A stretch of DNA of 64,000 nucleotides from an uncultured Verrucomicrobiales bacterium. GTDB taxonomy: Bacteria; Verrucomicrobiota; Verrucomicrobiia; Verrucomicrobiales; Akkermansiaceae. Below are positions 18,081-29,200 of this stretch, piece after piece. A model generated the notes under the pieces. That model was not told where the DNA came from. It made no database searches and worked only from the letters and a program-made list of their open reading frames with translations. The stretch spans positions 1-64,000 of the forward strand of contig CASICJ010000025.1 in assembly GCA_949373085.1 (NCBI GenBank), written 5' to 3'. The translations under genes were made by a program, and so were the position numbers. The stretch's first letter is position 1; each line of letters begins with the position of its first letter.

Positions 18081-19772
18081 CTATTCTTCTTCGGTACCCC
18101 CAAGGGTGACATTGATCTTATACTTATTCTGGAGGTGGGAATGGGCTTTGCTGGCTTGGCCGGATTTTGGATAGCGTTTACAAGTAAGTTGAAACGTGCG
18201 AATCGCCTTTTCTTTATCCTTTGCTTCTTCGTAGGTGTAACCGATTTGTAAACTCGCCTCAGGTGCCGACTTCTCTAGAATCTTAATCTGATTATAGAGA
18301 GTAATGGCCTCTTGATGCTCCTCAATCTTTCGATGACAATTGGCCATCGCAAAGTAGTTCGCGGGAAATCGATCGATTTGACGATAGCAGGCGATCGCTT
18401 TTTTCCAGTCCGATTGTGTTTCGTAACATCCGGCAATGAACCAGAGGTATTCGCCCGAATTATCTCCGTCGATTTCGATGATTTCACGATAGCAAGCGAT
18501 CGCCTTTTCCCAGTTGGATTGGGTCTTATAACAGCCGGCTATCGTCAAAAGATATTTAACAGAACTATCTTTATCGATTTTGATGATTTCACGATAGCAA
18601 GCAATCGCTTTTTCCCAGTCAGGTTTACTCTCATAACAACTGGCAATATTCAGAAGATATTCGACAGAATTATTTCCGTCGATTTTTATGAGTTTCCGGT
18701 AAATTATGATAGCGGCAGCAATTTTTTTCTCCTCAAGTGACATCGCTGCAAGATTTTTGAGTCCTGCTAGCTGATCTTCAAATTCGCCATAGATTTTCCG
18801 AGCTTCGTTCCTTCGGTCTCGCGACTTGTACCATTGCGCCATCGTTTCACGAAGACTGTCATTCATACCGAAACGCTCTCCAATCTCGCGATAGATTTTC
18901 ATAGTTTCGCTATGACGGCCAAGAGTTGTATTCAAATCTGCTGCTTGATAGAAGAATTGTGATGCTAACTCAGTGCGGACGGTTGCCTCGTTTCTAAGTG
19001 TCATGATTAATTGATCTCCTAGCTTTAATGCTGCAATTCTTGTTTTTTGATCTCCAAGGAGATGCTTCATTGTTTTGACGGAGAGGCTGTAAACTTGTTC
19101 GAAAAGCTTGGTCCCGGAATAGGTGGTGGAGAGAGCTTTTTTACCTTGCTCGAGCTTTTGCGCAAAACAGTGTAATTCGGCGAGTTCGTGACATGCTTTC
19201 ACGCAATCGTCTCTCGAGTTTTCGGTTCGTTCTACACTGAAAGTGAGTTCATTTAGAAGAGTAAGGCGCTCCTCCATATCCTCATGAAGGCGCGCATAAT
19301 AGAGGAGGTCCTGCCGTGCTCGCATCGCAAGTTCATGCCCAGGATATTCCTTAATGAGAAAGCGGAAGGATTTTTGAGCGTCCTTGATTTCGCCCATCGT
19401 GCGATACGCATCACCCATGCAATAGGATGCGATCGTGGCTTCAAGAGATTCAGGCCAGTAGTCTATGACAGATTGAAAGCCCTCGCGTAAAGCGGTTTTG
19501 GGCTTTTTTAGTTTCATCATAGTATGACTCCACATGAGCTGTGCGTAGGGAGCCCCAGCGCTTTTTTCATAGAGGGTCAGAAATTTTTCATATTCGGCGA
19601 GGGCGATCTTGAAACTCCCTTTAAGAAAGTGCTTCTCGGCAATTTTGATTTGATAACGTTCGACCTCCCGCATTTTTTCGAAGGTTTTGACGTCAATTTG
19701 TTGGAGTGTTGAAAGAGCTGCCGTCGCGAATGAGCCGAGGGCAAGGACAAGGCTAAGGATAACGGTAGGCAT
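18081..19772 (-). CDS. Exported TPR protein, last gene of the ExbB/ExbD cluster
   Basis: 563 aa with a short N-terminal hydrophobic signal (VILSLVLALGSFATAALS). The rest is a superhelical array of TPRs: units at about residues 45-150, a middle helical region, then a run at about 330-540 whose signature is KAIACYREIIKID followed by a Gly/Ser-Cys-Tyr helix turn. Three consecutive units at the DNA level are 105-bp tandem copies. TPR arrays bind proteins, and no enzymatic motif is present. It starts 2 bp after the DUF4159 gene. It is probably the periplasmic scaffold partner of the larger TPR proteins upstream. Confidence 0.85.
   Translation of the reverse strand: MPTVILSLVLALGSFATAALSTLQQIDVKTFEKMREVERYQIKIAEKHFLKGSFKIALAEYEKFLTLYEKSAGAPYAQLMWSHTMMKLKKPKTALREGFQSVIDYWPESLEATIASYCMGDAYRTMGEIKDAQKSFRFLIKEYPGHELAMRARQDLLYYARLHEDMEERLTLLNELTFSVERTENSRDDCVKACHELAELHCFAQKLEQGKKALSTTYSGTKLFEQVYSLSVKTMKHLLGDQKTRIAALKLGDQLIMTLRNEATVRTELASQFFYQAADLNTTLGRHSETMKIYREIGERFGMNDSLRETMAQWYKSRDRRNEARKIYGEFEDQLAGLKNLAAMSLEEKKIAAAIIIYRKLIKIDGNNSVEYLLNIASCYESKPDWEKAIACYREIIKIDKDSSVKYLLTIAGCYKTQSNWEKAIACYREIIEIDGDNSGEYLWFIAGCYETQSDWKKAIACYRQIDRFPANYFAMANCHRKIEEHQEAITLYNQIKILEKSAPEASLQIGYTYEEAKDKEKAIRTFQLTCKRYPKSGQASKAHSHLQNKYKINVTLGGTEEE
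18382..18696 (-). repeat. Three 105-bp tandem repeats encoding TPR units
   Basis: Copies at 18382-18486, 18487-18591 and 18592-18696 keep exact 105-bp spacing and strong nucleotide identity, including the conserved start cgatagcarg. Each encodes a 35-residue unit, one longer than the canonical 34-residue TPR. The DNA similarity points to relatively recent duplication. Confidence 0.88.
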
Positions 19773-19774
19773 AA

Positions 19775-21202
19775 TTATTTTTTGGTTCGTTCAAGCCACT
19801 TGTTGTATTCTGTGTGCGCGTAATAGATAATATTAATCCCAAGTTGATAGGAGGACTCCCAGACTTCACGTTTGACTCCAGAATGACCGTCGGCCCAAGC
19901 ATCGCCAATATCTCCGGGGTGGTAATAAGCGACAAGTCGACCGTCGACAACCCAGCCGAGAGCGTTGGATCGTCCATGTGGAGCGACGATAGGGAGACGC
20001 GGAAGTTGATAAGGAATTTGATGGATCTGATGGTCGAGATAGACATCGATAGTTTCGACACGGGGAAGAACCTTTTTCATCATCGAAACAAATTGGCCTT
20101 CCCACCCAGAGCTTCCTCCGTTGTCACCAAAGAGCATGCCGTGGTGCTCGAGTAGATAGCGACGCATGGTTTTAATCTCCATGTCGCTGAGGCTGATTCC
20201 TTCCTGTCCGGTCATGTAAACGATAGGAGGACTCTTTCGTTTGGGAAAACTCTTGAGCCGACCGATTTCCATTGGTTCGGGGCGGTCGCTAACTGGGTGG
20301 CCGGTGCGGACTCCGTATTCGGTCAACAAATTAAGATCGGAACCACGATCCATATCTTGCTCCCAGTCGCCGCCATTATATTTGAGGCGAATAAAGCGGA
20401 CCTTTCCTCGAGCTGTGCCTGATGAAAATCCCGCGCTATCTCCTTTGCCTTGTCCGATTTGATAAAGGTGTTCCGTGACTTCGAGGACTTCAAGTTTGAC
20501 GTCATCAATCGGAGGAGGATTAAAAAGGACGCTGCTGTAGGGGTTGATGACAAATTTCTTGTTGATCACCTTCTGGATTTTGACGACTTGCTTAAGTTGA
20601 ATACTATCTCCACCTCCGAGGGGAGATTCGTAGACACTACAGCCTGATAGCCTGGTTAAAATGAAGGCTGCGATACTGAAGAGTATCGTGTAGCTCACGA
20701 GGGTAAGGAGAGATTGGCGGAGTTTGTGGTTCTTCTTCCCGAAGTACCAGGCCGAAAGTCTGCGAGGATCCCAGGGATGGCTGTAGTTGGAATTAGTGGA
20801 GACGCGTTTTGTTTCGTGATCGATTCCCCAAGCAGTCCATCCAAGTCCAAGAAAGAAGGCTCCGATTGTTCCAATTTGTGAAATGCTAATCGAGAGCGCG
20901 TAGGAAAAGTTAAGAAGGGGGAGTTGAACAGCGAGTTGCCAGACTGGAAGGTAGAAAGCACTTAGAACCCCGCGGCGAATGAGGAGGGAAGACTTGCGGT
21001 GTCGGCGGACCCAAAAAAAGAGGACTGGAATCACTGATATGAAGCCGATCGCTGAGAGCCAACGATTCAGCCAAAACCAAACATGCGCGTCGATCCAGAG
21101 AAGGCACCAGAATGCTGCGTAAATCCCTGTCAACGAGATTGGGCTGCGAAGGCGGCGGGGGAGCCGGCTGCAGAGATCTTTAATCTTTTGTTGAGGGAGC
21201 AT
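19775..21202 (-). CDS. DUF4159 membrane protein
   Basis: 475 aa. The N-terminal ~190 residues hold about five hydrophobic helices (about 21-40, 45-62, 78-98, 104-122, 165-185). The exported C-terminal half is a DUF4159 domain, recognised by RFIRLKYNGGDWEQDM, NLLTEYGVRTG, VYMTGQEGISLSDMEIKTMRRYL and the Gly/Asp-rich GMLFGDNGGSSGWEG, then DIGDAWADGHSG. DUF4159 has a glutamine-amidotransferase-like fold in family descriptions; its function is unknown. It lies within the ExbB/ExbD run, 40 bp after the single-pass protein gene and 2 bp before the TPR gene. Confidence 0.85.
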   Translation of the reverse strand: MLPQQKIKDLCSRLPRRLRSPISLTGIYAAFWCLLWIDAHVWFWLNRWLSAIGFISVIPVLFFWVRRHRKSSLLIRRGVLSAFYLPVWQLAVQLPLLNFSYALSISISQIGTIGAFFLGLGWTAWGIDHETKRVSTNSNYSHPWDPRRLSAWYFGKKNHKLRQSLLTLVSYTILFSIAAFILTRLSGCSVYESPLGGGDSIQLKQVVKIQKVINKKFVINPYSSVLFNPPPIDDVKLEVLEVTEHLYQIGQGKGDSAGFSSGTARGKVRFIRLKYNGGDWEQDMDRGSDLNLLTEYGVRTGHPVSDRPEPMEIGRLKSFPKRKSPPIVYMTGQEGISLSDMEIKTMRRYLLEHHGMLFGDNGGSSGWEGQFVSMMKKVLPRVETIDVYLDHQIHQIPYQLPRLPIVAPHGRSNALGWVVDGRLVAYYHPGDIGDAWADGHSGVKREVWESSYQLGINIIYYAHTEYNKWLERTKK

Positions 21203-21242
21203 CGCGGTTGCGTCACAATGGAAATAGAGAAATTGAGTTATT

Positions 21243-21713
21243 TTACTCTAGGTCTTTGAGAAAACTTCCTCCGTCGTCTTCGAGTGGATTGACATTTGCT
21301 GGGGCGTTTTTCTTTTCATTAACCCCAAGTGGAGCGAGAGATTCGGCGGGCTTTATTTGGTTAGGGTTAGGGTTAGGGTTGGCTTGTTTGGGCTCGGCAG
21401 CGGGAGTTACTGGATTTGTAACGATCGGCTGCTCAGGGTTAGGACTCTCTTTATTTCCAAAAAAATAAGGAATGGCGGTTAGGGCAAAGATGGCAACGAT
21501 TACCAAAATAACTGAAAGAACGATGGCTCGGATAAGTTGGCTCGACGCGACGACTCCCAGCATCTCTGGTGGGCTCTTTCCCTTTAGTTCACGAAGAAAT
21601 AGCTGGAGCTCCTGAACGGTAGCGCTTGAGTTAGCCTTAAGTTCACGGAGGTCGGCCTTGGCGCTAGCCATAGAAGTGCGAGATTCACCAGAGTTTTTTG
21701 ATTTGCCTTTCAT
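21243..21713 (-). CDS. Single-pass Pro/Asn-rich membrane protein, unknown function
   Basis: 156 aa: a charged, helical cytoplasmic N-terminal part (about 1-60), one strong transmembrane helix (about 62-90, AIVLSVILVIVAIFALTAIPYFF), then a Pro/Asn-rich exported tail with NPNPNPNQ. No known domain. It overlaps the second exbD by 4 bp (ATGA), so it is translated together with the motor genes. The topology is like the anchor part of TonB, but the tail lacks a TonB C-terminal domain, so a TonB-like role is only a hypothesis. Confidence 0.75.
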   Translation of the reverse strand: MKGKSKNSGESRTSMASAKADLRELKANSSATVQELQLFLRELKGKSPPEMLGVVASSQLIRAIVLSVILVIVAIFALTAIPYFFGNKESPNPEQPIVTNPVTPAAEPKQANPNPNPNQIKPAESLAPLGVNEKKNAPANVNPLEDDGGSFLKDLE

Positions 21714-22126
21714 TGGGAAGATAGAGGTTGTTCGGGCTCAAGGATATGAACGAGATCGCCACCGGCTTCACTGATCGCAGCGATAATGGGTTCAAAGTGT
21801 ATTGCTTTAGCTTCCTTGTGAACTTTGAGAAAGACATAGCGTTTTCCCGATGGGGTATCACCGAGAATTTGCGAAAGGGCTGCAGGAAGCGCGTCGGTGG
21901 AAATCTCTTTGCCGTCTAGGTAGTTTTTGAACCCAGTATCGATTGTGACGCTCGCTAGTGGGGAGGCGACCATTTCAACTTCCTTGAGCTTGGCTGGTTG
22001 CCAGCGAACGTGACTGTCGTCCTGCGCTCGAGCGAGTATGACGAAGAAAATAAGCAATAAGAAGCCGATGTCTCCCATCGCGAAGGAAGGAACGGATGCT
22101 GTAAGTTTTTTTCGGGGAAGTTTCAT
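21710..22126 (-). CDS. exbD: ExbD/TolR-family protein (second copy)
   Basis: 138 aa with the ExbD architecture: short basic N-terminus, one transmembrane helix with the ion-pathway aspartate (MGDIGFLLLIFFVIL, Asp about residue 19), and a periplasmic domain of about 100 residues. With ExbB it forms the proton-driven stator that energises envelope machines. It overlaps both neighbours by 4 bp. Its periplasmic part differs clearly from the upstream paralogue, so the two may form a mixed dimer. Confidence 0.9.
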   Translation of the reverse strand: MKLPRKKLTASVPSFAMGDIGFLLLIFFVILARAQDDSHVRWQPAKLKEVEMVASPLASVTIDTGFKNYLDGKEISTDALPAALSQILGDTPSGKRYVFLKVHKEAKAIHFEPIIAAISEAGGDLVHILEPEQPLSSQ

Positions 22127-22545
22127 TCGACGTTAATGATCCGATCTGATTCGAGTTCTAGAGTGAGGATGCCGCCTGCTTGTTCGATGACTTGTGAAAT
22201 TTTAATCCAGAGCGGGTAAGGCGTATTGGGTGCGCTTTTAACGGTGACGATGCGGTCTTCATCTCTCGTCTTTTTAGACAAGGCTGCGTTAAGCTTGAGG
22301 GGAAACTCGTTGAGTTTTAGAGGGCTTCCGTTCAGGATGATGCTGTTTGGTGTAATTGAAACTTCGATATTTTTGCTTTGTTCCTGCTTCTCAGTTTTCT
22401 CCTCAGTCTTTGGAAGGATTTGTGCGATTCCGGTCTCTGGCTGCACTGCGGCGCAGACGAGAAAGAAGATAATAAGGATGAAGGCTATATCCGAACTGGC
22501 ACTGGCCGGTGGATCGACCAACAATTTACCGCGTTTCAGTTTCAT
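22123..22545 (-). CDS. exbD: ExbD/TolR-family protein (first copy)
   Basis: 140 aa. The single transmembrane helix holds the conserved aspartate in SSDIAFILIIFFLV (Asp about residue 19). The periplasmic domain includes VSITPNSIILNGSPLKLNEF and the TVKSAPNTPYPLWIKISQVIEQAGG block typical of ExbD. It follows exbB with a 4-bp overlap and is followed by a second exbD with another 4-bp overlap. Confidence 0.92.
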   Translation of the reverse strand: MKLKRGKLLVDPPASASSDIAFILIIFFLVCAAVQPETGIAQILPKTEEKTEKQEQSKNIEVSITPNSIILNGSPLKLNEFPLKLNAALSKKTRDEDRIVTVKSAPNTPYPLWIKISQVIEQAGGILTLELESDRIINVE

Positions 22546-23249
22546 GAGTTTTCCTTGTCCAGAGTCAGTCGGAGAGAAACAACTTCAATGAGCTCAGCGG
22601 CAGATGATTCAACCTGAAGAACAAAGTCATTGATGAGTCCGGTGAAGTAGTTGAAAGCCATGTAAGCTGGAATACCTACGATCAATCCGAAGGCAGTGGT
22701 GAGAAGGGCAACTCGGATTCCCGATGCGGCAGCTTGCACGATGTTCTGTTGACCGATGTTCGCTTCAATATCACCGAATGCTACGATCATCCCTTGCACC
22801 GTCCCGAGAAAACCCAGCATGGGTGCAACGGAAGCGATAGTGGCGAGAATCGGAAGATGGCGCTCGAGGACTGCAACAATATTAACCCCGTAGTTTTCCA
22901 TGCTTTTCACGACCTGTTGTTCCATTTGAGCCTGATCGTAGTTTAGACGGCGAAGGACGAGGTATTTACGAAGACCATTTGAAAGAATTGCGGGAACGGG
23001 GCCACGTGCGGAGTCACAGAGTTTTAAGGATTCTTCAACTTTATCTTCGGATAAGAGTTCGATGACTTCTTCACGGAGAGTTCCTGCATCGGTTTCAAGG
23101 AGCTTGAGGCTACGATAGCGCTCAATGATGACTGCGATAGCCATTATCAGAAGAGCAAGTAACGGCCACATGAAGGGGCCGCCTTCAAGTAGGAATTTTA
23201 GAGCGCCGGATTCAAAAAAACCGGCATCAGCGAGGTGGACTGGGATCAT
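22542..23249 (-). CDS. exbB: MotA/TolQ/ExbB proton-channel family protein
   Basis: 235 aa. A short periplasmic N-terminus is followed by TM1 (about 27-47, GGPFMWPLLALLIMAIAVIIERY), a cytoplasmic loop, and the family core with TM2/TM3: ILATIASVAPMLGFLGTVQGM and GIRVALLTTAFGLIVGIPAYMAFN. It forms the inner-membrane pentamer around ExbD and uses the proton-motive force. It lies 2 bp after the 2375-aa giant gene. No TonB gene or TonB-dependent receptor is nearby, so the driven partner is more likely one of the large exported proteins of the same cluster. Confidence 0.93.
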   Translation of the reverse strand: MIPVHLADAGFFESGALKFLLEGGPFMWPLLALLIMAIAVIIERYRSLKLLETDAGTLREEVIELLSEDKVEESLKLCDSARGPVPAILSNGLRKYLVLRRLNYDQAQMEQQVVKSMENYGVNIVAVLERHLPILATIASVAPMLGFLGTVQGMIVAFGDIEANIGQQNIVQAAASGIRVALLTTAFGLIVGIPAYMAFNYFTGLINDFVLQVESSAAELIEVVSLRLTLDKENS

Positions 23250-23251
23250 GT

Positions 23252-26200
23252 TTATTCGTTTAGATTGGCTTCTTTTTCAAATTGGGAGAGAAGTTCCGGG
23301 AGTGCGAGTCTTCCCCGGGAATACTTGGCCGCGTCGCTTTCAGGGAAGTCCCACCGGCAGCGGTTGTAACGTCGAAAAGCATTGGGGATATCTCGACCCA
23401 TTCGATAACTTTCACCGGCCCAAAAAAGTGCTTGAGCAGTAAGTTCTTGGTCAGGAAACCGTTTAGTAAAGGCGTCGAATGATTTGCCCCCTTTTAGAAA
23501 TTCTTCCTGCTTGTAATGGCATTGGCCAATGCGGAACGCCATCTTCGGAGTCCATTCATGGTTTGGGAATTTCTCCAGGAATTTTTCGCCAACCGAGGCT
23601 GCAACGGAATAGTCCTCTTGAGTGTAAAAGTGTTCGTTAATACGAAGCATGACATTTGCGATGAGAGGGCTCTTTGGATAGGTTCCAGCTAAGGTCACAT
23701 ATGCTTCAAGCGCTTCATCAAGTTCGCCGGCTTCTTCGTGACATTGACCAAGTTTATACTGTGAATCCGGGGCGAGATTGTGCTCGGGGTGATTTCTGAC
23801 GATGGATCCATATGCGGCGATAGCTTCGTTCCAGGCCTCCATTTCTTGAGCGAATTGACCGAGGAGGTAGGAGACACGTGGAGCGTATTTGGGATTTGGG
23901 TAATCGTCTTGAAGATCGCGGAGAACGCGTTGCCCTGAGGTCAGCGCTGCTTCAGCCTTGGCGTCTTGTTTGAGTTTGCGTTGGCTCTTGAAGAGCTCGA
24001 AGTAGCTCTCCGCGATATGGAATTGAGTTTGGATCGCTAAGTCTTCATCTTTGTAAATCTTACTAAAGGCAGCCATTATGCCATCAGTGCCAACGGCAAC
24101 CGGCAATATACGTTTAATGATGGGTTGTCCGTCGATAGTTTGAATGACGTTATCAAGATATCCCGCGGTGATTTGATCGCCGAAGAAGCATTCGATTTTT
24201 CCTTCGAAATTTCCGGGCACCGGTTTGGGATTTGCCTGGAGGGGGAATGAACCACTGAATACTCCGCTGTGTGTCAGAGTTTCCTCTAGTTCGACTGTTT
24301 CGTCCTCACCGCTTTCGGTTATGATTCGCACTATCGCCAAATCTCGCTTTTTCGAAATATCGAGATCTGGATCGGAAAGGCGAAGGAAGAGCTTCTTGCC
24401 GACGTATGCGATTTCGGCGGGTTCTAAATATTCTTGATTGGTAATTTCGAGGCTAGCAGCAGAGAAGAGCTTTGCGGCAGCATTCAGAGTGATTTTGGAG
24501 TCATCGGGCCGTGAGGTGTCCTGGTAGATGGCTGTAAATTGGTCCGTGCCAACAACGCTTAGAATCGCCAGTGCGGCTTTAGATTTATTTTCTCCATCAT
24601 CGAGTGGGGTTTCAGGGTCGGGATCGGTCGGAATAATGATTTTCCCGAGTCCGCCTTTTGGCAAAGTGCCGTCTTCGGGAAGCATCGTGATGCTTTGCGG
24701 CGAGCCTAAGAGGAGTGGGATTTGGCCAACGAAACGGCCTTCTAAAAGAGCTGGGTTCCGAGATTCTGAAAGGGCTTCGTTCGGAGTAGCGAAGGCTCGC
24801 GATAGGACACACTCGATTTGGGTCTTCACCCCTTGGGTAGTCATGACATCGACGATCACCGTGCTTCGGGAATCCTTGGCGCGGTCGGGATCAATAACTT
24901 CAATTGTAAGAGGAAGGCGATACTCCACCTTGCTGATGTGGTCTTGTAGACGAGGCTCTTCAACGGGGAGAAACCGCATGCCACCTTCAACTGAGGTTTC
25001 ACTATCGACAATCTGGATTTGAGCTTTCGTAGGCTCATTTAAAAGGACGACTGTTTCACGGTAAAAGGCATGGCCAGGGAAGATGTTCTGCACATCTTTA
25101 TAGCGAAGGTAAACCTTGTCTCCTTGTTTGACGGTGATCTTACCTTCGGTGGCTTCGGCGGCCGTGTCGATCTCAGCGAGGAAAACCCCAGTCGAGGCAC
25201 CGGTCTCGGTTGCGGTGTATTTGAAAGGGGGGGCTGAATTAACTTGAATCTCTACCTCGACTTCATCGCGATCAAGACCGACGTCTAGATCAAAGTCGAC
25301 AATCTCAGCAACGATTCGTTCGCCGGGTTCAATACGAAGAAGTTCTTTGCGGGTTCCTTTTATCGAGCCATTTCCGCTACGATTAAAGTCGTAACTGATA
25401 GGTGTGATTTGGCCGTTGTAGTAGGTTGCAGTGAGAGACTTTGTGAGAAGGCGATTTCGTTGCTCAGCTCCAGCAGTGAGTTCATCAAGATAGGAAACCG
25501 TAACTGTGTCTCCAGGTGCGAGCTCGAGGACATCATTACTTGCGAGTTCAAGGACGTCGGCTGTGGGTGGGATATGTTTGAGTTCACCACCTGAAATTTC
25601 TACGTTGTTAATAGCGATTGCCTCGCCGCGATACTCAAGGAACTCAAAATCAATGAACCTTAGCTCACGAGAGGGCATTGAAAGGTTCCAGCGGTTTTCT
25701 TCTTGAGTGATTTCAGGAGCAGGAACTGGTTCGAAATATGGAATGTCCGCAGCGGAATCCGGATCAAAATCAATAGCGGTGAAAGGTCGCATTTTGACGA
25801 TTGATGATTGGCGATTTTCACGAGCCAGTTTTGCTTCGACTGACTTTGCTTCAGGAGTGGCGATGGTGAGGATATTGAGTTTGTGGACCCCTCGGGGAAC
25901 AAAGAGATCTACACTTTGGGTTCCTTCGCGAATCGGCATCTCCAGCTTTCCGTTAAGCATGAGCGCGGTGTTTCGCCCGGACACCTCGATTCGTATCGCT
26001 CCTTGGCGCTCTTGGACAAGTGGGCCAGACCAAAGGAGGAAGTAGGCGTCCGTACTTTCCTTCGGGGATTGCCACGAGAGAGCTTCCACTTGATTAACCT
26101 CTGTTGGTTTAACTTTTTGGACGAGGTTGGAGATCTCCTCCCATGAGTAATTTTCTTTCAGGCTTTCGGCTGAAGTCTTGAAGACTCGAAGGAGCATGTC

Positions 26201-29200
26201 AGCTTCTGGGAAATTGAGTGGTTGAGCGGGCTTTAGTGGCGGGAATGAAGCGAGGTTGAACCAAAAGCGTCCGTCGTGACTCCCTCGAATTGTCATCCGG
26301 ACTGGGGCTTCTTCGTCTGATTGGGGAGAAGTGAGAGTGATCGAGTCAGTCTTGCGGAGCTCTTTCATGTCGATTGAAAGAGACTTCGGTGCGGCACCAT
26401 CAGGCTCGCTACGCCAGGTTGTTTCGAGCGAATGATCAATTGCTTTGAGTGGGCTATGATCAAGGGCGGAATCTGAGGCTTTTGCTCCTGCGGGAAGTTC
26501 TCCGGTGCGGGACATCCCAAGAAAAACGCCGCCGTGCCGGGTCTCTTCATCGATTTTGAGTTGAACTTCATCGCCACTTGAAGTGGAGAGTTTCACGCTG
26601 ACCTTATCGGGGGTGTCAGTCAGGTCGCGGTCCCCATCCTTAACCTGAAGATAGATTAGATTACCGGGTTTCACCTGATTTCTCGGGCGAGAAGCAGAGC
26701 GTGATTGCTCCTCTTTCTTTTCTGCGATTTCCTTTTTGAGGACGTCAGTAAAACTAGCGTCTTTTTCATTAATGATTTCGCTGCTGGCCACTTCGAGTGA
26801 TCCATCGGAAGCGATTCGAAGGCGCGTGTTGCTTAGAAATTCAAACTGGAATTGCTTTTTAAAATCCTCGGGGTAATCGACAGAGATAATGTCGCCTCCG
26901 GTGACCTGTAAGACTCCATCTCCAATATTTGCCTCGCCAAGGGTAGTTGGGAATTCAGTGAGAAAGATTCCTTTGCCTGCCCCTCCACTGCTTAGGAAAG
27001 ATTCCTCACGATCATTCCCGGGCTCGGTGCGGACGATGACGGGGATGCGCGTGTCTCCCCGGCTAATCCCCAAATCTGGGTCTTGCACGACGACTGAGAG
27101 AGCCTTGCCTGGGGCATGCCAGAGTTTTGATTCCTGTCCGAGGCGTCCCACAGTACGTAGCGTCTCTAGTTGAGTAAGGAATCGTTGTTCGATTCCATAA
27201 ACTTCGGCAAGGTTGTAGAGTGTTTTGTTGGCGAGTTCGGTATCCGGAGCTTGCTCTAGGACTGAGAGAAAAATCCGTCGCGCTCGTTCGTTGTCCTCCT
27301 GTCTGATAGCGAGGACTCCTCGAAGGAAATTCGCTCGTATCGATATGGAGGGGTTGGGGTTTTCTGAAAGTGTTGTAAATATTTCTTCAGCCTGATCGTA
27401 GACGCGCTGAGCCATGTAAGTCTCGCCAATTCCAAATTGTGCTTCAATCGCCTCTGGCTGTTCCTTATAGAGATTCAGAATTGTGGTGAATTCAGCACGG
27501 GCAATGTCATATTGTCTGCCTCGCTGATAGTTACGCGCTAGAAGAAGTTGAATTTGTGACTTGTCGCGTATATCGACTTTTTCAGACTCGCTAAACTTAA
27601 GCATCCATCCACGAAGGATATCCTCAGCTTGATCATGATCTTCTGGAGTTCCTTGCGCGATGTGAATTTCTGCACCAAATAGAAGAAGTTCTATCGGAAG
27701 CTCATGGCGGTGCTTGTTGAAAAGCTCCTGATTTTGGTAATAGCTCGCCTCTGCTCGCTCGTTATCACCAAGACGAAGGTGGAGGATGGTTTGTAGAAGC
27801 GGAGCGATCGGGCTGTCTGATGAAATATCGGCACTCAGGGTTCCCATTTCTCGATAAGTCTTACCGAGAAGTTTTCGAGCCTCCGTTATTTCGGAATCAC
27901 CTACTGAACGGATGGTGTTTAGGAGTCCATTTAGGATTGTGGTTCCAAGTGAGAAATCTTTGCGAGCGAGAGCAGCCTGGGCGTAGGGGTAGATTCGCCT
28001 CCATGATTCATAATGTTGGTCGGCCGTCTTGATGAGAGCTTGTGCGCTTAGAAGTCGATCGACGGATCTAGTTGAGGTGCTGAGGAGATCGAGTCCGGCT
28101 TCACTGCTCACCCGTCCAATGCGGAGATCTCTAATTATTTTGTAAACACCCTTTTTTTTGTCTTCAGGCCAATCTTTAGAGCTTTTGGCAGTTTCGAGCC
28201 AGGAGCGAGCAGGCCACTCACCCATACCCCAAGATCGAAAAGGCGTTTGATCTGCGCGATCACGGGCTTTTTTGAGAAGCGATTGCATTCCTTCGAGATC
28301 GTCAGCCTGAAAGAGAAGGTTCGCGAGTTCAGCAGCGTAGGCTCCGTGGTAAGCAGTGTCTGCTGCTGCCCGATTTTTAAGAAAGGCCTGCGCCAGGCCG
28401 GGTTTCATAGTCGACGCGACACGTAGGGTGCAATCAACATATTCGCGGTTACTCGGGTCAAGATCCATGAAGGATTTCCACCATTGGATGGCTTCGGTTT
28501 CCATCCCAAGCTCATTCATGATGTCGCCGATCCGGGTGCTGTGAGCGGATCTATTGTCACTCTGTTCCTTTGATTTTTTGATCCATGGGATGGCCTTTCG
28601 GATCAGGGGCTCATTTTTGACTTCGACGAGGCGATACCAGGTGTCGTAGTAGGCGGGGCCGGGAGGGATTGAGAGGAGGTGGTTGGCTGCTGCAAGTTTC
28701 ATGGCCACTCGATCTTTTTCTGGAGCGTAGGCTGCAGCTTCGAGCCATTGTTCCGAAGCCGCGAGGTCTTTTGGGAATTCTTGGCAGAGCTTTTGGTAAT
28801 ACTTTGCAGCACTTTCTTTTGATTTCCCTCCAAGGTGGTGGCGATACACATACGCGAGTCGTGAAAGAACAAGGCGACGTTGTGTTTTTGTGAGTTTTTG
28901 CTGGAGAAGCTGCTGACAAGATTTACCTGATTTCCCTCCCTTTTCTTGAATGCCGTTCCAAAGATTGGCCACCGGATCGTTTTGATGAGACTTTTTAGCT
29001 ATTTGCCAGCTACGATTTTGTTCTTTATCCTTTGGGGCATTTTTCCAGATTCGATCTTGGAACCCAGCAAGATGTGGAAATGATTTTGCGCTACTACTGA
29101 TGGCTGAGAGATCTTTACGGAAGGTCTCTGGTCCGGTGGCTGATGAATAAAGGAAAGCAATAATCTCCTCCGTCCATTTATCTTCGGTTGGAGATTTTGC

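Noticed and set aside
18382-18696. Regular repeats as a CRISPR array
   Set aside because: Repeats are directly adjacent 105-bp coding units with no unique spacers, in frame with TPR motifs.
21359-21382. Telomere-like TTAGGG repeats
   Set aside because: They lie inside a coding frame on the minus strand and encode Pro-Asn repeats in the tail of the single-pass protein; three copies are too few for anything telomeric.
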